From: an uncultured Acidobacteriia bacterium
GTDB lineage: Bacteria; Acidobacteriota; Terriglobia; Bryobacterales; Bryobacteraceae
Reading direction: 5' to 3'
NCBI GenBank assembly: GCA_903875575.1
Contig: CAIQWJ010000083.1
Location: 1-64,000, forward strand
DNA: 64,000 nt
This document shows, in pieces, positions 30,603 through 39,602 of the stretch (its first letter is position 1; each line of letters starts with the position of its first letter). The translations under genes and the position numbers were made by a program. The notes beneath the pieces were generated by a model. That model saw only the letters and a program-made list of their open reading frames with translations. It ran no database searches and was not told the DNA's origin.

Positions 30603-31549
30603 CCCCCAAACCGCAAACCGATATCGTCTTCGACAACGTCAGCAAGTTCTACGGCGAAGTCCTCGGCGTGAACCGCGTCAACCTCTCCATCCCGCCCGGC
30701 GTCACCAGCCTGGTGGGCCCCAACGGCTCGGGCAAAACGACGCTCATGAATATGATCGCCGGCCTGCTGCATCCCTCGCGCGGCAGCGTGGTCGTTTGCG
30801 GCGTGGAGCCAGACGATGCCGAGCAGTTCTTCCGCATGGTCGGCTACTCCACCCAGTACGACTCTTTTCCCCGCGGCCTCACCGGCTACGAATTCGTCGA
30901 ATGCTACCTCCGCTTGTTCGGCTACTCTGCCAAAGACACCCAGCGCCTCGCCTGGGAAGCGATTGACCGTGTCGGCTTGCGCGAACCCTCTGCCCGCCGC
31001 ATCGCCGGTTACAGCAAGGGCATGCGGCAGCGTATCAAACTCGCGCAGGCCATCGCCCATCGCCCGCGCGTTCTGGTTCTCGATGAACCGCTGAACGGTC
31101 TCGACCCCCTTGCACGCGCGGAAACCATCGCGCTCTTTCAGGCACTGGCGGCCGAAGGTTCTCACGTCCTGATCTCCACCCACATCCTGCATGAAGTCGA
31201 CCTCATCTCCGACCACGTGATCATGATGAACCAGGGCTACGTCGTAGCCGAAGGTCAAATCCGCGGCATGCGCGATGAGATTTCCGAGCACCCCATGCAG
31301 GTCCTGATCCGCTGCGACAAGCCCGAATATCTGGCCTCGCAGTTGTTCGGCGAAAAACAAGTAGTCGAAGTCCGCCTCCATGCCGATCGCGCCGGCCTTC
31401 TGGTCCGCACCCGCAGCGCCGAAGGCTTCTACAAACTGCTGAACCACATCGCTCTGAATGGCGTCCAGATCGAATCCGTCGCACCGGCGGATGACGATGC
31501 GCAATCTGTCTACGAATACCTGATCGGCCACGAGGAGAGCACCCGGTGA
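30599..31549 (+). CDS. ABC transporter ATP-binding protein (second)
   Basis: GPNGSGKTTLMNMIAGLL...YSKGMRQRIKLAQAIAHRPRVLVLDEPLNGLDP. Confidence 0.95.
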   Translation: MTPKPQTDIVFDNVSKFYGEVLGVNRVNLSIPPGVTSLVGPNGSGKTTLMNMIAGLLHPSRGSVVVCGVEPDDAEQFFRMVGYSTQYDSFPRGLTGYEFVECYLRLFGYSAKDTQRLAWEAIDRVGLREPSARRIAGYSKGMRQRIKLAQAIAHRPRVLVLDEPLNGLDPLARAETIALFQALAAEGSHVLISTHILHEVDLISDHVIMMNQGYVVAEGQIRGMRDEISEHPMQVLIRCDKPEYLASQLFGEKQVVEVRLHADRAGLLVRTRSAEGFYKLLNHIALNGVQIESVAPADDDAQSVYEYLIGHEESTR

Positions 31550-32400
31550 CACCCGCGACCCACAGCAACTGGAGTTTATGGATGCGCCAGATCCTCGCCA
31601 TCATGCGGATCGACCTGCGCAAAACCTTCTTCGCAAAGCGCGGACTCTGGATCTACTTTCTCGCCTTCTGCCCGGAAATCCCGATGGTGGGGCACTGGCT
31701 CTTCAGTAACCAAACGGACGCGCTCGCGAATGACGTCCAGATCTTCTCCGGGATCTTTCAGGTCTTCTATCTCCGCGTGGCCATCTTTTTCGGCTGCGTC
31801 GGCATCTTTTCCAACCTCTTTCGCGGCGAGATGATGGATAAAAGCCTGCACTACTACATGCTGGCTCCGGTGCGCCGCGAAGTCCTGGTGGCAGGTAAAT
31901 TTCTCTCCGGCCTCGTCGCTTCCGTGGTGATCTTCGGCGGCTCCACGCTCCTCCAGTTCCCAGCCATGTACTGGCACCACGGCAGGGAATTGATGCACGC
32001 CTATATGTTCACCGGCCCCGGCATGTCGCATCTGGTGTCTTACTTTACGGCGGCTGTGCTCGCCTGCATCGGCTACGGCAGCTTGTTCCTCGCGTCGGGC
32101 GTATTGTTTCGCAACCCGCTGATTCCGGCCGCTGGCCTGCTCATGTGGGAAAGCATCAACGGCTTCCTGCCTGCGCTCCTGAAGAAGCTCAGCGTCATCT
32201 ACTGGCTGCAATCCATTTGCCCCATCGCCATGCCCAACCCCCGGGGCAATGCCAGGAATATCATGGCTCTGCTGGTCGTCGATATCGACCCGGCTCCTGC
32301 CGGTCTTGCGATAGCCAATCTGCTTCTGATCGCAGCCTTCGTCGTCGTCTGGGCAGCCATGCGTGCCAGAAAACTCGAAATCTCCTACGGCACAGACTAG
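31546..32400 (+). CDS. ABC transporter permease (second)
   Basis: 284 aa multi-TM protein, 4-nt overlap with the upstream ATPase. Confidence 0.85.
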   Translation: MTPATHSNWSLWMRQILAIMRIDLRKTFFAKRGLWIYFLAFCPEIPMVGHWLFSNQTDALANDVQIFSGIFQVFYLRVAIFFGCVGIFSNLFRGEMMDKSLHYYMLAPVRREVLVAGKFLSGLVASVVIFGGSTLLQFPAMYWHHGRELMHAYMFTGPGMSHLVSYFTAAVLACIGYGSLFLASGVLFRNPLIPAAGLLMWESINGFLPALLKKLSVIYWLQSICPIAMPNPRGNARNIMALLVVDIDPAPAGLAIANLLLIAAFVVVWAAMRARKLEISYGTD

Positions 32401-32402
32401 CC

Positions 32403-34991
32403 ATGCAACAGTTAAACTTGTCACTGATGCCGACCATGAGCACAGTGACAGGACAAGTGTGCCCGCCAACCCTCCCAACTCATCCCATAAATCTCTTCAA
32501 CCAGCGCCGTAGGGTCAGGGCTTCGGCCCTGCGGCGGGGCTTCCGCCCCGCCCTGGTCCAAAGCGCCCTCCTCGCCATCACGCTCCTCGTCCTTTCCTTC
32601 TCCGCCATAGCCGCAGACCCCCAACCCTACGACAAAGTCATCACCAAAGACGCCAAAACCTCACACGGCATCTTCACCATCCACCAACTCGCCGACCAGT
32701 ATTTCTACGAAATCCCCAAAGCCGAACTCGACCGCGAATTCCTCTGGAACGCCCGCGTCAGCCAGACCACGCAGGGCGTCGGCTTCGGCGGTTTCCTCGT
32801 AGCCGACCACGTCGTACGCTGGCAGCTCCTCGGCCAACGCGTCCTTCTGCGTGACGTGAACTTCGAAACAACCGCAGATCCCCGCTCTCCCATCGCCCCG
32901 GCCGTCAAGGCCGCCAACACCGACACCATCGTAATGGCCTTCGATGTTCTCGCGCTCTCGCCCGAAGGCGCACCCGTGATCGACGTCACGCGCCTCTTCA
33001 CCAGCGACCTCGCCGAGTTCGGCATCCGCACCCGTCTCGGAGCTTCCGGCATGGACCTGACTCGCTCGTGGATCAATCACGTATCCGCGTTCCCGGAAAA
33101 CATTGAAGCGGAAACAACCCAAACCTGGATACGCAACGACGCCAACGTCGTTGCCGGTCTCATGCGCCCCGGCGATGCCACCATCGTGGTGCACCACAGC
33201 ATGGTGCGCCTGCCCATCCAGCCCATGCGGCCCCGCCTCTATGACGACCGCGTCGGCTTCTTCCAGACCACAGCCAACGATTACAGCGCGGATCAGCAGG
33301 GAGCTTACACGCGCCGCCTCATCGACCGATGGCGTCTGGAAAAGAAAGATCCTAATGCGGCAGTCTCCGAGCCCGTGAAGCCCATCGTCTACTACATAGA
33401 CGCCGCCACGCCGGTCAAGTGGCGCGATGCCATCCGCAGAGCAGTGGAAGAGTGGGTGCCAGCGCTCGAAGCGGCCGGCTTCCGCAACGCCCTTCAGGTC
33501 CGCATGGTGCCGGACGCCACGGAGGACCCCGCCTTCAATCCGGACGACGTCCGCTACTCCGTGATCCGCTGGCTGCCCTCCACCGTGCAGAACGCCTTCG
33601 GGCCCAACGTGCATGACCCTCGCACCGGCGAGATTCTCAAAGCCGACATCGAGTTCTACCACAACATGATGACGCTGGCGCGCAACTGGTACTTCTCGCA
33701 GATCGCCGATCTCGATCCGGGCGCTGCCACGCTGCCGCTCTCCGATGAAGCGATGTCGCGCGCCATCCAGATGGTGGTGGCCCATGAGATCGGCCACACT
33801 CTCGGCCTCGAACACAACCTGAAAGCGAGTTCGCTCTACCCGCAGGCCAAGATGCGCGATAAAGCGTGGCTGCACACTATGGGCTTCACGCCCTCCATCA
33901 TGGACTACGTGCGCTTCAACTACGTGGCGCAGCCGGAAGACGGCATCCCCGCCGATGATCTGGCACCGCGCGTAGGACCGTACGACAAATGGGCGATTCA
34001 CTGGGGCTATGCGCCGATCAACGGTGCCGCGACGCCGGAAGATGAAAAGTCCGTGCTCGATCAATGGGCGCGCGAGCAGGACACAACGCCCTGGCTGCGC
34101 TACACCACACTCGTCGGCTGGGGCGGGGGAGCCGACACCAGCGAACTGCGCGAAGCGGTAGGTGATGAAGACGCCATCCTCTCCACCGAACTCGGCCTGA
34201 AGAATCTGAAGCGCATCCAGAAGATGCTGGTGCCCGCGACGACCGCGCATTCCGGTGAACCACTGGACCAACTCGTAGAAATGTACGGCGTGCTGTTGGG
34301 CCAGTGGACCACCGAACTGAACCATGTGACGGCGATAGTGGGCGGGGCAACCTCGCAGGCGAAGAACGCCGGTCAGACCGGCCCGGTGTTCACGCCCATC
34401 CCCGCTGCGCGTCAGAAGGCAGCAGTTGCGTTTCTCCTGCAGAACGCCTTCACGACGCCGACATGGCTGCTCGATCCGGATGTGCTGCGCCGCATGGAAC
34501 CAGCGGGCTCGCTAACCCGCATCCGCAACTCGCAATCGAGCGTCCTGACCAGCCTTCTGGACAGCGCAAGATTCCTCCGCATCGTGGAGCAAGGCCTGTG
34601 GCCGGCAGAAGACTTCCTGACGATGGTGCGCGCAGGAGTCTGGAGCGAACTCACTGCGACGAGAATCCAGATCGACCCCTACCGCCGCAATCTCCAGCGA
34701 GCCTGGCTGGATCTGGCGGTCACGCGCGCCAACGGCGTGAGCAGCGACGAGCGTTCACTCTACCGTGCGGAATTGAAATCGCTCGATGCCGCGCTCGCGA
34801 AGTCGCGGCCTACGGCGGCGGACGCAATCACCAGGGCGCACCTCGATGCAGCCCGCGCCCAGATCGCGAAAGCCCTCGATCCAAAACCGGCTACAATCGC
34901 CGCGACGGCGCCGGGGACCCCAACCAGTATTGCTGCGACCGGGGCAATGAACTGTTTCCCCGATTACCCGGTGGGAGAGGAGCAAAAATGA
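32403..34991 (+). CDS. Secreted zinc-dependent metalloprotease (DUF5117-like)
   Basis: HEIGHTLGLEHN; DPQPYDKVITKDAKTSHGIFTIHQLADQYFYEIPKAELDREFLW. Confidence 0.85.
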   Translation: MQQLNLSLMPTMSTVTGQVCPPTLPTHPINLFNQRRRVRASALRRGFRPALVQSALLAITLLVLSFSAIAADPQPYDKVITKDAKTSHGIFTIHQLADQYFYEIPKAELDREFLWNARVSQTTQGVGFGGFLVADHVVRWQLLGQRVLLRDVNFETTADPRSPIAPAVKAANTDTIVMAFDVLALSPEGAPVIDVTRLFTSDLAEFGIRTRLGASGMDLTRSWINHVSAFPENIEAETTQTWIRNDANVVAGLMRPGDATIVVHHSMVRLPIQPMRPRLYDDRVGFFQTTANDYSADQQGAYTRRLIDRWRLEKKDPNAAVSEPVKPIVYYIDAATPVKWRDAIRRAVEEWVPALEAAGFRNALQVRMVPDATEDPAFNPDDVRYSVIRWLPSTVQNAFGPNVHDPRTGEILKADIEFYHNMMTLARNWYFSQIADLDPGAATLPLSDEAMSRAIQMVVAHEIGHTLGLEHNLKASSLYPQAKMRDKAWLHTMGFTPSIMDYVRFNYVAQPEDGIPADDLAPRVGPYDKWAIHWGYAPINGAATPEDEKSVLDQWAREQDTTPWLRYTTLVGWGGGADTSELREAVGDEDAILSTELGLKNLKRIQKMLVPATTAHSGEPLDQLVEMYGVLLGQWTTELNHVTAIVGGATSQAKNAGQTGPVFTPIPAARQKAAVAFLLQNAFTTPTWLLDPDVLRRMEPAGSLTRIRNSQSSVLTSLLDSARFLRIVEQGLWPAEDFLTMVRAGVWSELTATRIQIDPYRRNLQRAWLDLAVTRANGVSSDERSLYRAELKSLDAALAKSRPTAADAITRAHLDAARAQIAKALDPKPATIAATAPGTPTSIAATGAMNCFPDYPVGEEQK
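32516..32552. repeat. Double-hairpin palindromic element inside the signal-peptide region of the metalloprotease ORF
   Basis: CAGGGC-TTCG-GCCCTG (32516-32531) and GGCGGGGC-TTCC-GCCCCGCC (32533-32552). Confidence 0.7.
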
Positions 34992-35710
34992 AGGCCAGTT
35001 GGTTACTTGTTCTTATTGCCGCAATGAGCGCCCAAGCCCAGGCCCCGGCATTTGAGGTCGCCTCCATCAAGCCCGCGCCACTGGAACGGATCTCTTTTCC
35101 TTACCGTATGGGGCCGGACTTTTCTATGGAGGGACTGCTGAAGCACTTCATTGAGACCGCCTATGAAAAGGATCGTTATCAGGTGGATGGTGGGCCTGTC
35201 TGGGCTGAGTCTGCCTGGTATGACATCCAGGCGAAGGCCCCGGTACAGGCGGATGCGTCACAGATTCGGGCGATGCTGCAAACGCTGCTGGCCGATCGGT
35301 TCCAACTCAAGTTGCACCGCGAGACACGCATGATGTCCGGCTATGTCTTGAGCGTGGAGAAGGGCGGGCCGAAGCTGCCGCCCGTGAAAAGTGATGCACC
35401 CGCCGGAAGCACAGGGAGGATCCAGTTGGGCGGCGGTATCTGGATGCGGGGTGCCACGATACAGATGCTGTCGAAGGGCTTGTGGCTCCAGTTAGGAAAA
35501 CCCGTTCTCGATGAGACGAAGATCGAGGGCAACTATGATGTCAGGTTGAAATTTGACGACATCAGTCCGGATTTGGCATCGCCCAATGCGACGCCGGGGC
35601 TTGGTTCGGTCTTTGGGGCGCTCCACGAGATTGGTCTCAAACTCGACGCAAAGAAACTTCCCATCGAGGTCCTGGTCATCGACAGCGCCGAACGCCCCTC
35701 GGCCAACTAA
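34988..35710 (+). CDS. TIGR03435-family secreted protein
   Basis: PAFEVASIKPA...LLADRFQLKLHRETRMMSGYVLSVEKGGPKL...VLVIDSAERPSAN. Confidence 0.85.
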   Translation: MKASWLLVLIAAMSAQAQAPAFEVASIKPAPLERISFPYRMGPDFSMEGLLKHFIETAYEKDRYQVDGGPVWAESAWYDIQAKAPVQADASQIRAMLQTLLADRFQLKLHRETRMMSGYVLSVEKGGPKLPPVKSDAPAGSTGRIQLGGGIWMRGATIQMLSKGLWLQLGKPVLDETKIEGNYDVRLKFDDISPDLASPNATPGLGSVFGALHEIGLKLDAKKLPIEVLVIDSAERPSAN

Positions 35711-35812
35711 CCGGTGACACGCGAATCACAACTGAATTTGGCTTGTTTTCAGCGATTTGCGGTTTTCGCCCTCCGTGGCCGGAACCGCCCCGGTGTAACC
35801 TGTTGATTGACC

Positions 35813-36832
35813 ATGAAGATCGATGAATTGGCTGCCGCGCTGGGGTGTTCCCTTGTCGGCGCAGAGGGAAACATAGAGATCACCGGCGTGCGAGGCCTGG
35901 AGCAGGCCGGACCTGGCCAACTCACCTTCCTCTCCAACCCGAAATACGCCCCGAAACTCAAGCTCACCCAGGCCAGCGCCGTGCTAGCCGCGAAACCGGT
36001 GGAAGGCGTGCCAACCCTGATCTCCACCAACCCGTATTACGACTACGCCCGCGCCCTCGGCATGTTCTACCAGGCCCCGCGACCCGCACCGGGAATCCAT
36101 CCCTCAGCCGCCATCGCCGCAACCGCGAAACTTGGCGAAGGTGCATCCGTCGGTGCCTTCGTAGCCATCGGCGAGAACGTCGTGATCGGTCGCAACGCAG
36201 TACTCCATCCCCACACAGTCATCTATGACGGTGCGGTGATTGGCGACGATTTCACCGCCCACTCCCACTCCGTCGTGCGCGAATTCTGCCGCGTCGGCGA
36301 CCGCGTCATCCTGCAGAACAACGTCGTGATCGGCGGCGACGGCTTCGGCTTCGCGAAACGTGCCGATAACACGCATTACAAAATCGTGCAATCCGGCATC
36401 ACTGTGATTGAGGACGACGTGGAAGTCCAGAGCCTCACTTCGGTAGATCGCGCGTCGATGGGTGAAACCCGCGTGAAGCGCGGTGCCAAGATCGATAGCC
36501 TGGTGCAGGTTGGGCACAACTGCGTAGTCGGCGAAGACAACATCATCTGCGCCCAGACGGGCCTCGCCGGCAGCAGCGTTCTGGAGAAGAACGTGTTGCT
36601 CGCGGGCCAGGTGGGGATTTCCGGCCACCTGACGATCCACGAAGGCGCAACCATTTACGCGCAAAGCGGTATCGGTGGCGACGTTCCTGCGAAAGCCCGT
36701 ATGTCCGGCTCCCCGGCATTTGATGCAGGCGAATGGCTGCGCGCCATCACCGCCTTCCAAAAATTGCCAGAGATTCTCAGAACGGTACGGGAACTGAAAA
36801 AACGCGCTGAAGGAAACGAACAAAAGTCATGA
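35813..36832 (+). CDS. lpxD: UDP-3-O-(acyl)glucosamine N-acyltransferase
   Basis: Hexapeptide repeats, N-terminal LpxD domain, ILQNNVVIGGDGFGFA, VQVGHNCVVGEDNIICAQTGLAGSS. Confidence 0.95.
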   Translation: MKIDELAAALGCSLVGAEGNIEITGVRGLEQAGPGQLTFLSNPKYAPKLKLTQASAVLAAKPVEGVPTLISTNPYYDYARALGMFYQAPRPAPGIHPSAAIAATAKLGEGASVGAFVAIGENVVIGRNAVLHPHTVIYDGAVIGDDFTAHSHSVVREFCRVGDRVILQNNVVIGGDGFGFAKRADNTHYKIVQSGITVIEDDVEVQSLTSVDRASMGETRVKRGAKIDSLVQVGHNCVVGEDNIICAQTGLAGSSVLEKNVLLAGQVGISGHLTIHEGATIYAQSGIGGDVPAKARMSGSPAFDAGEWLRAITAFQKLPEILRTVRELKKRAEGNEQKS

Positions 36833-37671
36833 GCGATAAACCGATACCGGCACCAGACCACACCGCCGCACACCCCGCGCGCCCGTCGCTCGCTTACCTG
36901 AACGATCCATTCCTGGAAAGCCCCGATGCCCGGCCCCTCCGCATTCTCTCGGAGTATCTGGAGCCGCTCTCGCACCTGCGGCGTCAGCGCATCCGCGACA
37001 CCGTCGTCTTCTTCGGCTCCGCGCGCATTCACGAAGACAGCCCTCTGGGCAAGTACTACACGGAAGCCCGTACTCTGGCCTCTATGGTCACCACCTGGGC
37101 AAAGACCTTTCGCGAGCGCACTTACCGCTTCGTGGTCTGCTCCGGCGGCGGTCCCGGCATCATGGAAGCGGCCAATCGCGGCGCTTCGGACGCGAAGGGC
37201 AAGAACATCGGTCTCAATATCGGTCTGCCGTTCGAGCAGTTCCCCAACCCGTACATCACGCGCGAACTCAGCTTTGAGTTCCACTACTTCTTCATGCGCA
37301 AGTTTTGGTTCGCGTACATGGCGAAGGCTCTGGTCGTCTTTCCCGGCGGCTTCGGCACTATGGACGAGATGTTTGAGATCCTGACCCTCGCCCAGACGCA
37401 GAAGATCAAAAAGAAGATGACCATCATCCTCTATGGTTCCGAATTCTGGAAAGAGGTGATCAATTTCGATGCGCTGATTAAGTACGGCACCATCGCTGCC
37501 GACGACATGAAGCTGTTTCATTTCGCCGATACGCCGGAGGCCGCGCTGGAGATCCTCCAGCGCACGCTGACCGAAGAGCTCGAAGGGCCTCATGCGGCTG
37601 GCCCCGTGGATGAAGAAGTGCCCGCGATCGCGCCGAGCGTGATTCCGGTTGTGGATGGGAGTAAGACCTAG
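36829..37671 (+). CDS. LOG/TIGR00730-family Rossmann-fold protein
   Basis: VVCSGGGPGIMEAANRGA...LVVFPGGFGTMDEMFEILTL. Confidence 0.9.
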   Translation: MSDKPIPAPDHTAAHPARPSLAYLNDPFLESPDARPLRILSEYLEPLSHLRRQRIRDTVVFFGSARIHEDSPLGKYYTEARTLASMVTTWAKTFRERTYRFVVCSGGGPGIMEAANRGASDAKGKNIGLNIGLPFEQFPNPYITRELSFEFHYFFMRKFWFAYMAKALVVFPGGFGTMDEMFEILTLAQTQKIKKKMTIILYGSEFWKEVINFDALIKYGTIAADDMKLFHFADTPEAALEILQRTLTEELEGPHAAGPVDEEVPAIAPSVIPVVDGSKT

Positions 37672-37673
37672 CC

Positions 37674-39602
37674 GTGAACTGGCCCTCCATCGGCAGATTT
37701 CACCTGACGACGCTGCGTGTCTGCGCGATCGCTGCCCTGCTGCTGGATATCTTTCTGACGGTCACGGGCCGCCTTCCCCTGGTTCTGACTCTGGCGGTGC
37801 TGGTGGTGTGGGGCGGTGTCGCTCTGATTCGCCTTGCGCTCCGGCGCACACAACTGATCTGGCGGCTGCAAAACCGCCTGATTGTCACCTATCTATTCAT
37901 GGGCATCTCGCCCATCGTGCTGATCCTCGGCCTCTTCTTTGTGCTGGGCTGGTTGCTCACGGCGCAGTTTGCGGGCTATCTGCTGGGTTCCGCGGTGGAC
38001 CGGCGGGAGACGGCTATTGAGACGCCTGCGCGTTTACTCGCGCGGTCGTTGCCGGAAGATCGCATTGCTGTGGCGCAGCAGTTGACCGCTACGGGAATCG
38101 GCAATTTTGAAGCACTGGTTGTCGGCGGGCAGGAACCATTCCGCTATCCAGCCGACGCGAAGATTGAAATGCCGTCCGGCAAATGGGATGACTATACCGG
38201 CGTCGCCTATCGGGACGGCAATTACTATCTGATGTCGCTGGCGCACAGTGGCGAAAGCAGGGCACTGATTCTGGTGCCCCTCGATGTGAGGGCGCAGACG
38301 AATCTCGTGCCCGGTCTGGGCACCATCCGCATGCCGCTGGTGTCATCGGCTACTACAGCTGGCACCACTGCGCCCCAGGGTTTCATGTTTCCTGGCAGCG
38401 ATGGCCGATTTATTACTTTCAGCCAGGAAGTGGCGGGCGTGCCGCCTCCGGCGTGGAATGTGCTGGATGTTGAAGTGTACTGCGTGGCACCGCTGAGTAT
38501 CGCGGACTGGAATATTCCGAACTCAGGTGTGAATCTCGGCATCTTCGGTGGCACGCGGCTTTCGGCCGTGCTCAACGTCATTTACTCCAGCAAGGTCGAA
38601 TCCTCGGAGCTTTCGCTGAATATTGCGTTCGTTCTCACCGGCCTGCTGGGTTGCGCGCTGATCCTCTCCATCTACATCGGCGTTTCGATGACTCGGACGC
38701 TGACCGGCACTTTCAGCAATCTCTATGACGGCACCACGCTCATCGGCAAAGGCGAATTCACGCACCGTATTCCCGTCATGGGCAGGGACCAGTTGGCGGA
38801 TCTGGGCCACTCGTTCAACAAGATGGCCGGGCAACTGGAACAGTTCGTCACAGTGACGCGCGAGAAGGAACGGTTGCAATCCGAAGTCGCCATTGCGAGC
38901 GAAGTGCAGACGCGGCTGTTCCCCCATAAGCCGCCGGTGCTGCGCACAGTACAGATGCTGGGGGTCTGTCACGCGGCACGCAGCGTCTCTGGCGACTACT
39001 ACGATTACTTCATGGCGGCCGACGGCGAATTGGCCATTGGACTGGGAGACGTCGCGGGCAAGGGCATCTCGGCAGCGCTGCTGATGGCGTCGATCCAGTC
39101 GATCATGCGGACGCAATTGTCCGATAGCGGCGGTGCGATTGCCCCCGCAAGTTCCGTGGCGCGTCTGAATCGTCTGCTTTATGCGAGCACATCGCCGGAG
39201 AAGTACGCAACCTTCTTCTTCGGGCTCTACAACGAAGATACCCGCAGGTTGACTTACACCAATGCCGGCCACCTGCCGCCGCTCCTGGTGCGTGGTGAGA
39301 ATTATGAATTCCTGGAAGTGACTGGCTCCGTGGTGGGCGCTTTTCCTATATTGCGGTATGAGGAAGAGAGCGTTGCGATCGGTCCGGGCGATCTGTTGAT
39401 TGCCTACACGGATGGCATTACGGAGCCGGAGAATTCGTATGGTGAGGACTTCGGGGCGGACCGGCTGGCGGAAGTGGTCATGCGGAATCGCGAACTAAAG
39501 CCGGAAGAGATTGTGGAGAAGATCCTGGAAGCCGTACGGCAGTGGGATACGTCGGAAGAGCAGGCCGACGATATGACAGTTCTCATTGTGAAGGGCATAT
39601 GA
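37674..39602 (+). CDS. Membrane HAMP / SpoIIE-type PP2C phosphatase
   Basis: HAMP region then EVQTRLFPHKPP...VSGDYYDYF...GDVAGKGISAALLMA...YTDGITEPEN; GTG start. Confidence 0.9.
   Translation: MNWPSIGRFHLTTLRVCAIAALLLDIFLTVTGRLPLVLTLAVLVVWGGVALIRLALRRTQLIWRLQNRLIVTYLFMGISPIVLILGLFFVLGWLLTAQFAGYLLGSAVDRRETAIETPARLLARSLPEDRIAVAQQLTATGIGNFEALVVGGQEPFRYPADAKIEMPSGKWDDYTGVAYRDGNYYLMSLAHSGESRALILVPLDVRAQTNLVPGLGTIRMPLVSSATTAGTTAPQGFMFPGSDGRFITFSQEVAGVPPPAWNVLDVEVYCVAPLSIADWNIPNSGVNLGIFGGTRLSAVLNVIYSSKVESSELSLNIAFVLTGLLGCALILSIYIGVSMTRTLTGTFSNLYDGTTLIGKGEFTHRIPVMGRDQLADLGHSFNKMAGQLEQFVTVTREKERLQSEVAIASEVQTRLFPHKPPVLRTVQMLGVCHAARSVSGDYYDYFMAADGELAIGLGDVAGKGISAALLMASIQSIMRTQLSDSGGAIAPASSVARLNRLLYASTSPEKYATFFFGLYNEDTRRLTYTNAGHLPPLLVRGENYEFLEVTGSVVGAFPILRYEEESVAIGPGDLLIAYTDGITEPENSYGEDFGADRLAEVVMRNRELKPEEIVEKILEAVRQWDTSEEQADDMTVLIVKGI

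Noticed and set aside
32661-34325. 554-aa minus-strand ORF opposite the metalloprotease
   Set aside because: Antisense shadow; HEIGHTLGLEHN lies on the plus strand.
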